From: an uncultured Bacteroidales bacterium
GTDB taxonomy: Bacteria > Bacteroidota > Bacteroidia > Bacteroidales > UBA11471
Length of the DNA: 59,453 nucleotides
Assembly (NCBI GenBank): GCA_947589325.1
Contig: CANQAM010000012.1
Span: 1 to 59,453 of the forward strand
Reading direction: 5' to 3'
The translations under genes were made by a program, and so were the position numbers. The notes under the pieces were generated by a model. It searched no databases. It saw nothing but the letters and a program-made list of their open reading frames with translations, and was not told the origin of the DNA. Shown here piece by piece: positions 43,777 through 51,290 of this stretch (positions within the stretch are counted from its first letter, which is position 1; each line of letters starts with the position of its first letter).

Positions 43777-45066
43777 ATGAACTACGAAGAAACGCTCGAA
43801 TATCTCTACCGACAATTGCCTGTGTATCAGCAAATCGGACAGGCAGCTTATAAACCCGGACTCGACAACAGCCTCGCCCTCGACCGCCTCGCAGGGCACC
43901 CCCACCGCCGCTACGCCACCATACACGTGGCGGGCACTAACGGAAAAGGCTCGACAAGCCACACGCTTGCCGCCATTCTGCAACAATGCGGCTACAAAAC
44001 GGGGCTTTACACGTCGCCGCACCTCGTCGATTTCCGCGAGCGCATACGGGTGAACGGCGAAATGATAACCCGCGACGCCGTGCTCGATTTCACGGGCAAA
44101 TACCTCGAAGCGAGCAGGAATATTCACCCGTCGTTTTTCGAGCTGACCATGACCATGGCGTTCGACTACTTCGCCGCCTGCGGGTGCGATGTCGCCGTAG
44201 TGGAAACGGGGCTGGGCGGACGGCTCGACAGCACGAACATCATCACGCCCCGCGTCTGCATCATCACCAACATCAGTTACGACCACACGGCGCTGCTGGG
44301 CAACACGCTGACAGCCATCGCCCGCGAAAAAGCGGGCATCATCAAAAAGGGCGTGCCGGTGGTCATCGGCGAAGCGACGGACGAAACACGCGGTGTATTC
44401 GAGGCGAAAGCCCGCGAAATGTCGGCGCCTATCGTTTTTGCGGAGGAGAGCGACGTGCTGCGGGCGTGCCGGCAGGAAGAGACCGGCGGCTGGTGCATCG
44501 ACAGCACCGACTACGGCACCCTGCACTACGAACTCGGCGGACTGTACCAAGAGAAAAACGCCGCGACGATACTCTGCGCCCTGCGCGTGCTGCGGCAGAC
44601 GGGATTCGACATCGCCCCCGACGCCGTGTGTGAAGGGTTTGCCCGCGCCGCCTCGCTCACCGGTCTGCAAGGGCGGTGGCAGACAGTGAACACGCAGCCG
44701 CGCGCCGTGTGCGACACGGGGCACAACACGGGCGGATTCGCCTACCTCTCCCGCCAACTCGCGGGCATCGACTGCGAAAGGCTGCGCATCGTGCTGGGCA
44801 TGGTGAACGACAAGGATATTTCGGGTGTGCTCGCCATGCTGCCCGCCGATGCCGTATATTATTTTACGCAAGCCTCCATACCGCGCGCCCTGCCCGCTGA
44901 CATCGTCCGCGAAAAGGCGGCACGATACGGTCTGCGCGGGGCCTCCTACCCCACGGTGGGCGAAGCCTACCGCACCGCGCTGCACGACAGCGGCGCACGA
45001 GATTTCATCTTCATCGGCGGGAGCAGCTTCGTCGTTGCCGACCTGCTGAAATACCTTACGCCATAA
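43777..45066 (+). CDS. folC: Bifunctional folylpolyglutamate synthase / dihydrofolate synthase
   Basis: FolC adds glutamate to dihydropteroate and further glutamates to folates, using ATP, in the cytosol. The 429-residue protein has the P-loop HVAGTNGKGSTSHTLA near 46-61, GLYTSPHLVDFRERIRVNGE, FFELTMTMAFDYFA, the metal region VVETGLGGRLDSTN, and the Mur-ligase-like YDHTALLG and CDTGHNTGG. All catalytic motifs are present. It starts one base after the chromate transporter pair and probably depends on that transcript. Only a weak AT-only hairpin (45085-45107) follows. Confidence 0.95.
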   Translation: MNYEETLEYLYRQLPVYQQIGQAAYKPGLDNSLALDRLAGHPHRRYATIHVAGTNGKGSTSHTLAAILQQCGYKTGLYTSPHLVDFRERIRVNGEMITRDAVLDFTGKYLEASRNIHPSFFELTMTMAFDYFAACGCDVAVVETGLGGRLDSTNIITPRVCIITNISYDHTALLGNTLTAIAREKAGIIKKGVPVVIGEATDETRGVFEAKAREMSAPIVFAEESDVLRACRQEETGGWCIDSTDYGTLHYELGGLYQEKNAATILCALRVLRQTGFDIAPDAVCEGFARAASLTGLQGRWQTVNTQPRAVCDTGHNTGGFAYLSRQLAGIDCERLRIVLGMVNDKDISGVLAMLPADAVYYFTQASIPRALPADIVREKAARYGLRGASYPTVGEAYRTALHDSGARDFIFIGGSSFVVADLLKYLTP

Positions 45067-45127
45067 GCGTTTATTAATTTAATTGATTTTTTCTTGAAAA
45101 AATTTTTTATGATTTGATTTGTATATT

Positions 45128-45135
45128 TATATTTG
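45128..45135 (+). promoter_or_regulatory. -7 element (TATATTTG) of the exported-protein gene
   Basis: Exact TAnnTTTG, 28 bases before the ATG at 45164. Confidence 0.6.
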
Positions 45136-45163
45136 CATCATGTTTAACTAATATCAAAAACAG

Positions 45164-45688
45164 ATGAAAAAATTTTTTTGTATTTTAGTAGTTCTGACTG
45201 TCATCAGTCAGTATAGTGCAGGACAAACGACAGGCAACCTTTCAAACGGAAAAATTATTGCAATACGCCTGACGTCTGACATTTACAGCAAACACAACGG
45301 AAAAGACATCGTAACTGCTATTGTGGAAAGCGACGTAAGAGACGACAGCAACAATTACGTCGTTATCCGCAGAGGTACGCCAGTCGCCATTGAAGCTACG
45401 GTAAAAAAAGCCCGCAGCGTAGGCAAAGCCGGAGAAATAAAATTGAATTGTTTGAATACTACCGCCGTAGACGGGCAGACCATACGTCTTATGGGTGGTT
45501 ACAACACCGAAGGCAGAGACAAAAGAGGAATCGCCTTAGGCGTAAGTTTAGGTGTAGGAATCGGTACATTCTGTCTGCCCGTTCTATGTGTTATGTGCAT
45601 GAAAGGCGAAGATGTAACGATACCAGCAAACACCCGATTGCACAACATTGTCATAGACGACACATACCGTATCGCTGTAAAAAAATAG
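45164..45688 (+). CDS. Small exported protein with glycine-zipper segment, function unknown
   Basis: No family is recognised with confidence. The 174-residue product has a signal peptide (cleavage after YSAG or near QTTG). A beta-rich part follows (IAIRLTSDIYSKHNGKDIVTAIV, NNYVVIRRGTPVAIEATVKKA, GEIKLNCLNTTAVDGQTIRL), resembling a soluble domain that handles a conjugal-type or TrbI-like barrel motif. Next is a glycine-zipper-like hydrophobic stretch (GIALGVSLGVGIGTFCLPVL, near residues 124-143) and a short tail, VTIPANTRLHNIVI. Two cysteines follow in CVMCM. The glycine spacing suggests membrane insertion or oligomerisation. It is monocistronic with its own promoter and terminator. Confidence 0.75.
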   Translation: MKKFFCILVVLTVISQYSAGQTTGNLSNGKIIAIRLTSDIYSKHNGKDIVTAIVESDVRDDSNNYVVIRRGTPVAIEATVKKARSVGKAGEIKLNCLNTTAVDGQTIRLMGGYNTEGRDKRGIALGVSLGVGIGTFCLPVLCVMCMKGEDVTIPANTRLHNIVIDDTYRIAVKK

Positions 45689-45703
45689 ATATCGGCATCA
45701 TCG

Positions 45704-45742
45704 AAAAAGAATCACGGAGACAATATCTCCGTGATTCTTTTT
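45704..45742 (+). terminator. Terminator of the exported-protein gene
   Basis: A 17-bp stem (45704-45720 with 45726-45742) with a CAATA loop and a T-rich 3' arm. Confidence 0.88.
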
Positions 45743-45989
45743 TATACGGTAAAAACCGCTTCCCCACAGACCTGCTGAAATACCTGCGTTGAAAAAAATT
45801 TCATTTTAGCATTTTTTATCAAACAAAATTTCCGATTTTATAATTTTATAAATATCTTTGCAACGAATACAACTGTTTTTATACACAATCATGTGTGAAA
45901 AAACCGCATCGTTTTTTTACGACGATGCGGGGACGGGAGATTTTCAGTTTTGTCGATGAGAGGGGTTTTCGTGAGGAAGCGCCTCTCTC
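45743..45989. other. Gap between terminator and ridA, with orphan promoter and 22-codon frame
   Basis: An exact -7 element, TATCTTTG, lies on the plus strand at 45853-45860 with no annotated gene downstream on that strand. The first ATG after it (45891) opens a 22-codon frame ending at 45959 (MCEKTASFFYDDAGTGDF, then QFCR). It overlaps the ridA terminator. Whether it is expressed is unknown. Confidence 0.35.
45898..45930 (-). terminator. Terminator of ridA
   Basis: Stem CCGCATCGT/ACGATGCGG (45904-45912 with 45922-45930) followed on the minus strand by T6. Confidence 0.82.
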
Positions 45990-46367
45990 TTATTTCACGG
46001 CGATGACTTCGATTTCGACCAGCGCGCCTTTGGGCAATTCCTTGACGGCGACGGCCGAGCGGGCGGGAAATGCGCCGGTGAATTGGGCGGCATACACCTC
46101 GTTCATGGCGCCGAAGAGCGACATATCGGCGAGGAACACGGTCGTTTTCACGATATTATCGAAAGTGTATCCCGCTTCCGCGAGCACGGCTTTAAGGTTG
46201 GCGAACACCTGACGGGTCTGTTCGGCGATACCGCCTTCGACGAATTGCGAGGTAGCGGGGTCGATAGGTATCTGTCCCGACGTAAAAAGCATATTACCAG
46301 CCTGTATGGCTTGACTGTAAGGGCCGATAGCAGCCGGAGCCGCTTTCGTTGCGATAACTGTTTTCAT
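45990..46367 (-). CDS. ridA: RidA family enamine/imine deaminase
   Basis: RidA hydrolyses reactive 2-aminoacrylate-type imines released by PLP enzymes, protecting other enzymes. The 125-residue protein has the expected APAAIGPYSQAIQAGNMLFT, SGQIPIDPAT, the NLKAVLAEAGYTFDNIVK helix, and the active-site arginine in FPARSAVAV, with VEIEVIAVK at the C-terminus. It forms trimers in known cases. The gene is monocistronic with its own promoter and terminator. Confidence 0.95.
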   Translation of the reverse strand: MKTVIATKAAPAAIGPYSQAIQAGNMLFTSGQIPIDPATSQFVEGGIAEQTRQVFANLKAVLAEAGYTFDNIVKTTVFLADMSLFGAMNEVYAAQFTGAFPARSAVAVKELPKGALVEIEVIAVK

Positions 46368-46397
46368 TGTTTTGAAGGTTTAGAATAATTGTATCGG

Positions 46398-46405
46398 CAA
46401 AGATA
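46398..46405 (-). promoter_or_regulatory. -7 element of ridA
   Basis: The minus strand reads TATCTTTG, 30 bases before the ridA ATG. Confidence 0.6.
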
Positions 46406-46630
46406 AAATGCGGCGGCGGCAAATGCAAATTTACCGGCGGTTTATTTTTCCGATATCGAAACAGAACGGCAAAAAGCGGAGAATTTCCGTGCCCGAAAAA
46501 TCCACCTCCCATTCGCAACCGGCAGCAAAGGCGCATTATTAAACAACTATAAAACAGACAGATAAGCAATCGTTTCCGATTCAAAAACAAAAAAGAACAT
46601 TTTTTTATTTTTCTATTGGGGGAGAAAATG

Positions 46631-46638
46631 TATCTTTA
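46631..46638 (+). promoter_or_regulatory. -7-like element (TATCTTTA) of xylB
   Basis: It differs from TAnnTTTG only in the last base and lies 27 bases before the ATG at 46666. An inverted repeat TTTTCT/AGAAAA (46609-46614, 46623-46628) lies directly upstream and could be an operator. Confidence 0.5.
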
Positions 46639-46665
46639 CCGCTCGAACGTAAATTTTGAAAAGTT

Positions 46666-48153
46666 ATGTATTTATTAGGATATGACATAGGCAGTTCGTC
46701 GGTAAAAGCGTCGCTGGTCGATGCAGATACCGGCATGTGCATCGCCTCCGATTTCGCGCCGAAGCGTGAAATGGAAATCATCGCCAAGAAGGCCGGCTGG
46801 GCGGAACAAGACCCCGAACGCTGGTGGGAAAATCTGCAAGCCGCCACGCAGTCGGTGCTGGCGCAGTCGGGCATCGACGGCTCGGAAATAAAAGCCATCG
46901 GCATCTCTTATCAGATGCACGGGTTGGTGGTGGTCGATAAAGAGCGGAAGGTGCTGCGTCCCGCCATTATCTGGTGCGACAGCCGCGCCGTGCCCTACGG
47001 CGAGCGGGCGTTCCGCACGCTGGGCGAAACGTTCTGTTTGGAGCATCTGCTCAATTCGCCCGGCAACTTCACCGCCTCGAAATTGGCGTGGATAAAGGAA
47101 AACGAGCCTGCCGTCTTCGAGAAAATCGACAAAATCATGCTGCCCGGCGACTACATCGCCATGCGGCTCACGGGCGAAGTGCGCACCACCGTTTCGGGGC
47201 TTTCCGAAGGCATTTTCTGGGATTTCAAGAACGAGTGTCTCTCGAAAGAGCTGCTCGCCTGCTACGGGCTCGACGAGAGCCTCATCGCCAAGACGGTGCC
47301 GACCTTCGGCTTGCAGGGCGCGGTGCACGCGCAAGCCGCCCGCCTGCTGGGATTGAGCGCCGGCACGCCGGTTACCTACCGCGCCGGCGACCAGCCGAAC
47401 AACGCCCTGTCGCTCAACGTATTCAATCCGGGCGAGATAGCCTCCACCGCCGGCACGTCGGGCGTGGTCTACGGCATCAACGGCACGGTGAACTACGACC
47501 CCCTTTCGCGCGTAAACACGTTTGCGCACGTCAATCACAAGAAGGGGCAGACCCGTTTGGGCGTGCTGCTCTGCATCAACGGCACGGGCATTCTCAACTC
47601 GTGGATTAAGCGCAACGTCGCCCCCGACGACATTTCCTACTCCGACATGAACCTGCTCGCCTCGCAGGTCGAAATCGGCTGCGACGGCGTGAGCATCGTG
47701 CCCTTCGGCAACGGCGCCGAGCGCATTCTGCAAAACCGCGAGACGGGCGCGTCGATACACGGGCTGAACTACAACCGCCACGACCGCTACCACCTGATGC
47801 GCGCGGCACAGGAGGGCATCGTGTTCTCGTTCAAGTACGGCATGGAAATCATGGAAAACATGGGCATCGACATACGCACCATCAAGGCGGGACACGCCAA
47901 CATGTTCCTCAGTCCGATATTCCGCGACACGCTGGCGGGCGTTACCGAAGCCGTCATCGAGCTTTACGACACCGACGGCTCCGTCGGGGCGGCGCGCGGT
48001 GCGGGCATCGGCGCCGGCATCTACAAATCGACCGAAGAGGCATTCGCGTCGTTGAAGAAGATACAGGTCATCGAGCCCGAGAGCAAGAGCATTCCCGCCT
48101 ACAAAGAGGCGTATGCGCGTTGGAAAGGCATCGTCGAAAATCTGACAAAATAA
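46666..48153 (+). CDS. xylB: Xylulokinase
   Basis: XylB phosphorylates D-xylulose to xylulose-5-phosphate with ATP. The 495-residue FGGY-family protein has the N-terminal ATPase motif LLGYDIGSSSVKASLVD and the substrate-binding SYQMHGLVVVD (the Q-M-H block typical of xylulokinases). IIWCDSRA, the second-domain STAGTSGVVYG and the C-terminal GAARGAGIGAG complete it. Length is normal. It is first in the xylB-xylA-xylE cluster, 22 bases ahead of xylA. No xylose regulator gene is present in the window. Confidence 0.95.
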   Translation: MYLLGYDIGSSSVKASLVDADTGMCIASDFAPKREMEIIAKKAGWAEQDPERWWENLQAATQSVLAQSGIDGSEIKAIGISYQMHGLVVVDKERKVLRPAIIWCDSRAVPYGERAFRTLGETFCLEHLLNSPGNFTASKLAWIKENEPAVFEKIDKIMLPGDYIAMRLTGEVRTTVSGLSEGIFWDFKNECLSKELLACYGLDESLIAKTVPTFGLQGAVHAQAARLLGLSAGTPVTYRAGDQPNNALSLNVFNPGEIASTAGTSGVVYGINGTVNYDPLSRVNTFAHVNHKKGQTRLGVLLCINGTGILNSWIKRNVAPDDISYSDMNLLASQVEIGCDGVSIVPFGNGAERILQNRETGASIHGLNYNRHDRYHLMRAAQEGIVFSFKYGMEIMENMGIDIRTIKAGHANMFLSPIFRDTLAGVTEAVIELYDTDGSVGAARGAGIGAGIYKSTEEAFASLKKIQVIEPESKSIPAYKEAYARWKGIVENLTK

Positions 48154-48175
48154 TCAACATTAAAAACATAATATT

Positions 48176-49492
48176 ATGGCTACGAAAGAGTATTTTCCGC
48201 AAATCGGAAAAATCAAATTTGAAGGCAAAGAGAGTAAAAACCCGCTGGCATTCCGGTACTACGATGCCGAGAAAGTAGTTGCCGGCAAGAAGATGAAAGA
48301 GTGGCTGCGCTTCTCCATGGCGTGGTGGCACACCCTTTGCGCCGAAGGCGGCGACCAGTTCGGCGGCGGCACAAAGAAATTCCCGTGGAACGAAGGCGCT
48401 ACCGCTATCGAGCGCGCCAAAAACAAAATGGACGCCGGTTTCGAGTTCATGCAGAAATGCGGCATCGAGTACTACTGTTTCCACGATGTCGATCTCATTT
48501 CCGAAGGCAGCAGCATCGAGGAGTACGAAGCCAACATGAAGGAAATCGTGGCTTATGCCAAGAAAAAACAGGCTGAAACGGGCATCAAACTGCTGTGGGG
48601 CACGGCCAACGTGTTCGGACACGCCCGCTACATGAACGGCGCCGCCACCAATCCCGACTTCAACGTGGTAGCCCGCGCTGCCGTGCAGATAAAGAACGCC
48701 ATCGACGCCACTATCGAGTTGGGCGGCTCCAACTACGTGTTCTGGGGCGGCCGCGAAGGCTACATGTCGCTGCTCAACACCGACCAGAAACGCGAGAAAG
48801 AACATCTCGCCATGATGCTCACCCTCGCCCGCGACTACGCCCGCGCCAAAGGCTTCAAAGGCACTTTCCTCGTAGAGCCGAAGCCTATGGAGCCGACCAA
48901 GCACCAGTACGACGTCGATACCGAAACGGTCATCGGATTCCTCAAAGCGCACGGGTTGGAAAAAGATTTCAAGGTAAACATCGAGGTCAATCATGCCACG
49001 CTGGCGGGGCACACCTTCGAGCACGAGCTGGCAGTGGCTGTGGATAACGGCATGCTCGGCTCTATCGACGCCAACCGCGGCGACTACCAGAACGGTTGGG
49101 ACACCGACCAGTTCCCTATCGACAACTACGAGCTCACGCAGGCCATGATGCAAATCATTCGCAACGGCGGTCTCGGCAACGGCGGCACCAACTTCGACGC
49201 CAAGACGCGCCGCAACTCCACCGACCTCGAAGACATTTTCATCGCCCACATCGCCGGCATGGACGCCATGGCGCGCGCCCTCGAAAGCGCGGCTGCCTTG
49301 CTCGCCGAGTCGCCCTACAAAAAAATGCTCGCCGAGCGTTATGCTTCGTTCGACTCGGGCAAGGGCAAAGAGTTCGAAAACGGCAAACTCACGCTCGAAC
49401 AGGTGGTGGCATACGCCAAAGCCAACGGCGAACCCGCCCAGACGAGCGGCAAGCAGGAGCTTTACGAAGCTATCGTCAATATGTACTGCTGA
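48176..49492 (+). CDS. xylA: Xylose isomerase
   Basis: XylA interconverts D-xylose and D-xylulose using two divalent metal ions. The 438-residue class II enzyme has the N-terminal [38 protein letters not shown], the catalytic [37 protein letters not shown] (metal site), [18 protein letters not shown] and [19 protein letters not shown] (second metal site). All active-site blocks are intact and length is typical of the long form. It lies between xylB and a terminator that separates it from xylE, so more enzyme than transporter may be made. Confidence 0.97.
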   Translation: MATKEYFPQIGKIKFEGKESKNPLAFRYYDAEKVVAGKKMKEWLRFSMAWWHTLCAEGGDQFGGGTKKFPWNEGATAIERAKNKMDAGFEFMQKCGIEYYCFHDVDLISEGSSIEEYEANMKEIVAYAKKKQAETGIKLLWGTANVFGHARYMNGAATNPDFNVVARAAVQIKNAIDATIELGGSNYVFWGGREGYMSLLNTDQKREKEHLAMMLTLARDYARAKGFKGTFLVEPKPMEPTKHQYDVDTETVIGFLKAHGLEKDFKVNIEVNHATLAGHTFEHELAVAVDNGMLGSIDANRGDYQNGWDTDQFPIDNYELTQAMMQIIRNGGLGNGGTNFDAKTRRNSTDLEDIFIAHIAGMDAMARALESAAALLAESPYKKMLAERYASFDSGKGKEFENGKLTLEQVVAYAKANGEPAQTSGKQELYEAIVNMYC

Positions 49493-49502
49493 CCCGACAC
49501 AC

Positions 49503-49540
49503 GCATTCCCGACCCTCGCGCAGGGCGGGAATGCTTTTTA
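49503..49540 (+). terminator. Terminator between xylA and xylE
   Basis: Stem GCATTCCCG/CGGGAATGC with an inner CCCT/AGGG pairing (one bulged A), a CGCGC loop and a T5 tail. It may act as a partial brake on xylE. Confidence 0.82.
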
Positions 49541-49565
49541 TTCACACCATAATATATATAATACC

Positions 49566-51041
49566 ATGAATCGAACAGAAACGGGCAGCAAGAGCTATTT
49601 GTTTTCGATTGTGCTTGTTGCCGTATTGGGCGGTCTGTTGTTCGGCTACGACACCGCCGTCATCTCCGGAGCCGAAAAGGGGCTGCAAGCCTTCTTCATC
49701 GGGGCGAGCGACTTCGCCTACACCGACTTCATGCACGGCTTCACCTCGTCGAGCGCATTAATAGGCTGCATCATCGGCAGCGCGCTCTCGGGGCTTTTCG
49801 CCTCCAATCTCGGACGTAAAAAGTCGTTGGTGGCAGCCGGCATTTTCTTCTTCCTTTCCGCGCTGGGGTCGTACTATCCCGAATTTCTCTTTTTCGAGCG
49901 GGGACATGCCGACTTCAACCTGCTCATCGCCTTCAACCTCTACCGCGTACTCGGCGGCATAGGCGTAGGGCTGGCATCGGCTATCTGCCCCATGTACATC
50001 GCCGAAGTGGCTCCGTCGAACATTCGGGGCACGCTCGTGTCGTGGAACCAGTTTGCTATCATCTTCGGACAGTTGGTGGTCTATTTCGTCAATTTCATGA
50101 TTCTCGGCGACCACACCAACCCGCTCATCGAGAAGACCGCCGAAGGCATCTACGCCGTACTGCCCACGTCGGACGCATGGACTATCGCCACCGGCTGGCG
50201 CTACATGTTCGTCAGCGAGGCGGTGCCCGCCGGACTGTTCACCCTGCTCGTGTGCTTCGTGCCCGAGACGCCGCGCTACCTCGCCCTGTCGGGGCGCGAC
50301 GACAGCGCGCTCGCCGTGCTCTCGCGCATCAACGGCGCCGCCAAGGCCAAAACCATTTTGGCCGAAATCAAAGCCACGGCCGACGAAAAGACCGAGCGGC
50401 TCTTTACCTACGGTGTCATGGTGATATTCGTGGGCATCATGCTGTCGGTATTCCAGCAGGCGGTGGGCATCAATGCGGTGCTCTACTTCGCCCCGCGCAT
50501 ATTCGAGTCGATGAACATGGGCAACCCCATGGTGCAGACCGTCATCATGGGCATCGTCAATATCTCGTTCACGCTCGTGGCCGTGTTCACGGTCGAGAAG
50601 CTCGGGCGCAAGCCCCTGCTTATCAGCGGTTCCATAGGCATGGCCGTGGGAGCGTTCGGCGTGGCGTTGAGCAATCTGTGCGACCTGCCGGCTATCGTCG
50701 CCGTGTTGAGCATCATGGTCTATTCGGCATCGTTCATGTTCTCGTGGGGGCCTATCTGCTGGGTGCTCATCGCCGAGATATTCCCCAACACCATACGCGG
50801 GGCGGCGGTAGCCATAGCGGTGGCGTTCCAATGGATATTCAACTTCATCGTATCGTCCACCTTCGTACCCATGTACAACATGAGTGCGGGCGGCATGGGC
50901 GACAAGTTCGGACACATGTTCGCCTACGCCCTCTACGGCATCATCTGCGTCGTAGCCGCGCTGTTCGTGTGGAAGCTCGTGCCCGAAACCAAAGGCAAGA
51001 CCCTCGAAGACATGAGCAATCTTTGGAAGAAAAAGAAATAA
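49566..51041 (+). CDS. xylE: D-xylose:H+ symporter, MFS sugar porter
   Basis: XylE-type porters import xylose with a proton. The 491-residue protein has twelve predicted helices and the sugar-porter signatures: LLFGYDTAVISGA in the first helix, RVLGGIGVGLASAICPMYIA, VAPSNIRGTL after helix 4, FVPETPRYLAL, QQAVGINAVLYFAPRIF in helix 7 and the terminal PETKGKTLEDM. The length equals that of E. coli XylE. The start at 49566 gives MNRTETGSKSYLF; earlier in-frame codons overlap xylA and lack similarity. Its position right behind xylB-xylA supports xylose as the substrate. Confidence 0.94.
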   Translation: MNRTETGSKSYLFSIVLVAVLGGLLFGYDTAVISGAEKGLQAFFIGASDFAYTDFMHGFTSSSALIGCIIGSALSGLFASNLGRKKSLVAAGIFFFLSALGSYYPEFLFFERGHADFNLLIAFNLYRVLGGIGVGLASAICPMYIAEVAPSNIRGTLVSWNQFAIIFGQLVVYFVNFMILGDHTNPLIEKTAEGIYAVLPTSDAWTIATGWRYMFVSEAVPAGLFTLLVCFVPETPRYLALSGRDDSALAVLSRINGAAKAKTILAEIKATADEKTERLFTYGVMVIFVGIMLSVFQQAVGINAVLYFAPRIFESMNMGNPMVQTVIMGIVNISFTLVAVFTVEKLGRKPLLISGSIGMAVGAFGVALSNLCDLPAIVAVLSIMVYSASFMFSWGPICWVLIAEIFPNTIRGAAVAIAVAFQWIFNFIVSSTFVPMYNMSAGGMGDKFGHMFAYALYGIICVVAALFVWKLVPETKGKTLEDMSNLWKKKK

Positions 51042-51068
51042 AAACACTGCTTTATCTTTTTTTTGACG

Positions 51069-51108
51069 CGCACCCCGCAAGCGATGCTGCTTGCGGGGTG
51101 CGATTTTT
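51069..51108 (+). terminator. Terminator of xylE
   Basis: A 14-bp stem (51069-51082 with 51089-51102), a 6-base loop and a T5 tail. Confidence 0.9.
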
Positions 51109-51228
51109 CGGGGCAAGCCGTTGTCTGCCACCCCGCGCCGCACTTTTTTTTCACTGCCGTAAAAGCCGCACAGTCAAAGGAATCTCACACTTATTCATGA
51201 GTTTTAGACAAAAATAAGCAAGAAAAAG

Positions 51229-51260
51229 TTTGCATATTTCCCGACAATGTATTACCTTTG
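51229..51260 (+). promoter_or_regulatory. Complete promoter (TTTG-N20-TACCTTTG) of the surface-lipoprotein operon
   Basis: A -33 box TTTG at 51229-51232 and a -7 box TACCTTTG at 51253-51260 are separated by 20 bases, the same layout as the tRNA-Ser promoter. Transcription should start near 51267, 24 bases before the first gene. Confidence 0.82.
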
Positions 51261-51290
51261 TTGTCGAATAGCGGATTATAAACAAGCAGA

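Noticed and set aside
45085-45107. Terminator after folC
   Set aside because: ATTTTTTC/GAAAAAAT pairing is AT-only and weak; it may simply be AT-rich spacer DNA.
46675-49249. Two long antisense frames opposite xylB and xylA
   Set aside because: They mirror the codon positions of well-conserved enzymes, lack promoters or start context, and show no family motif.
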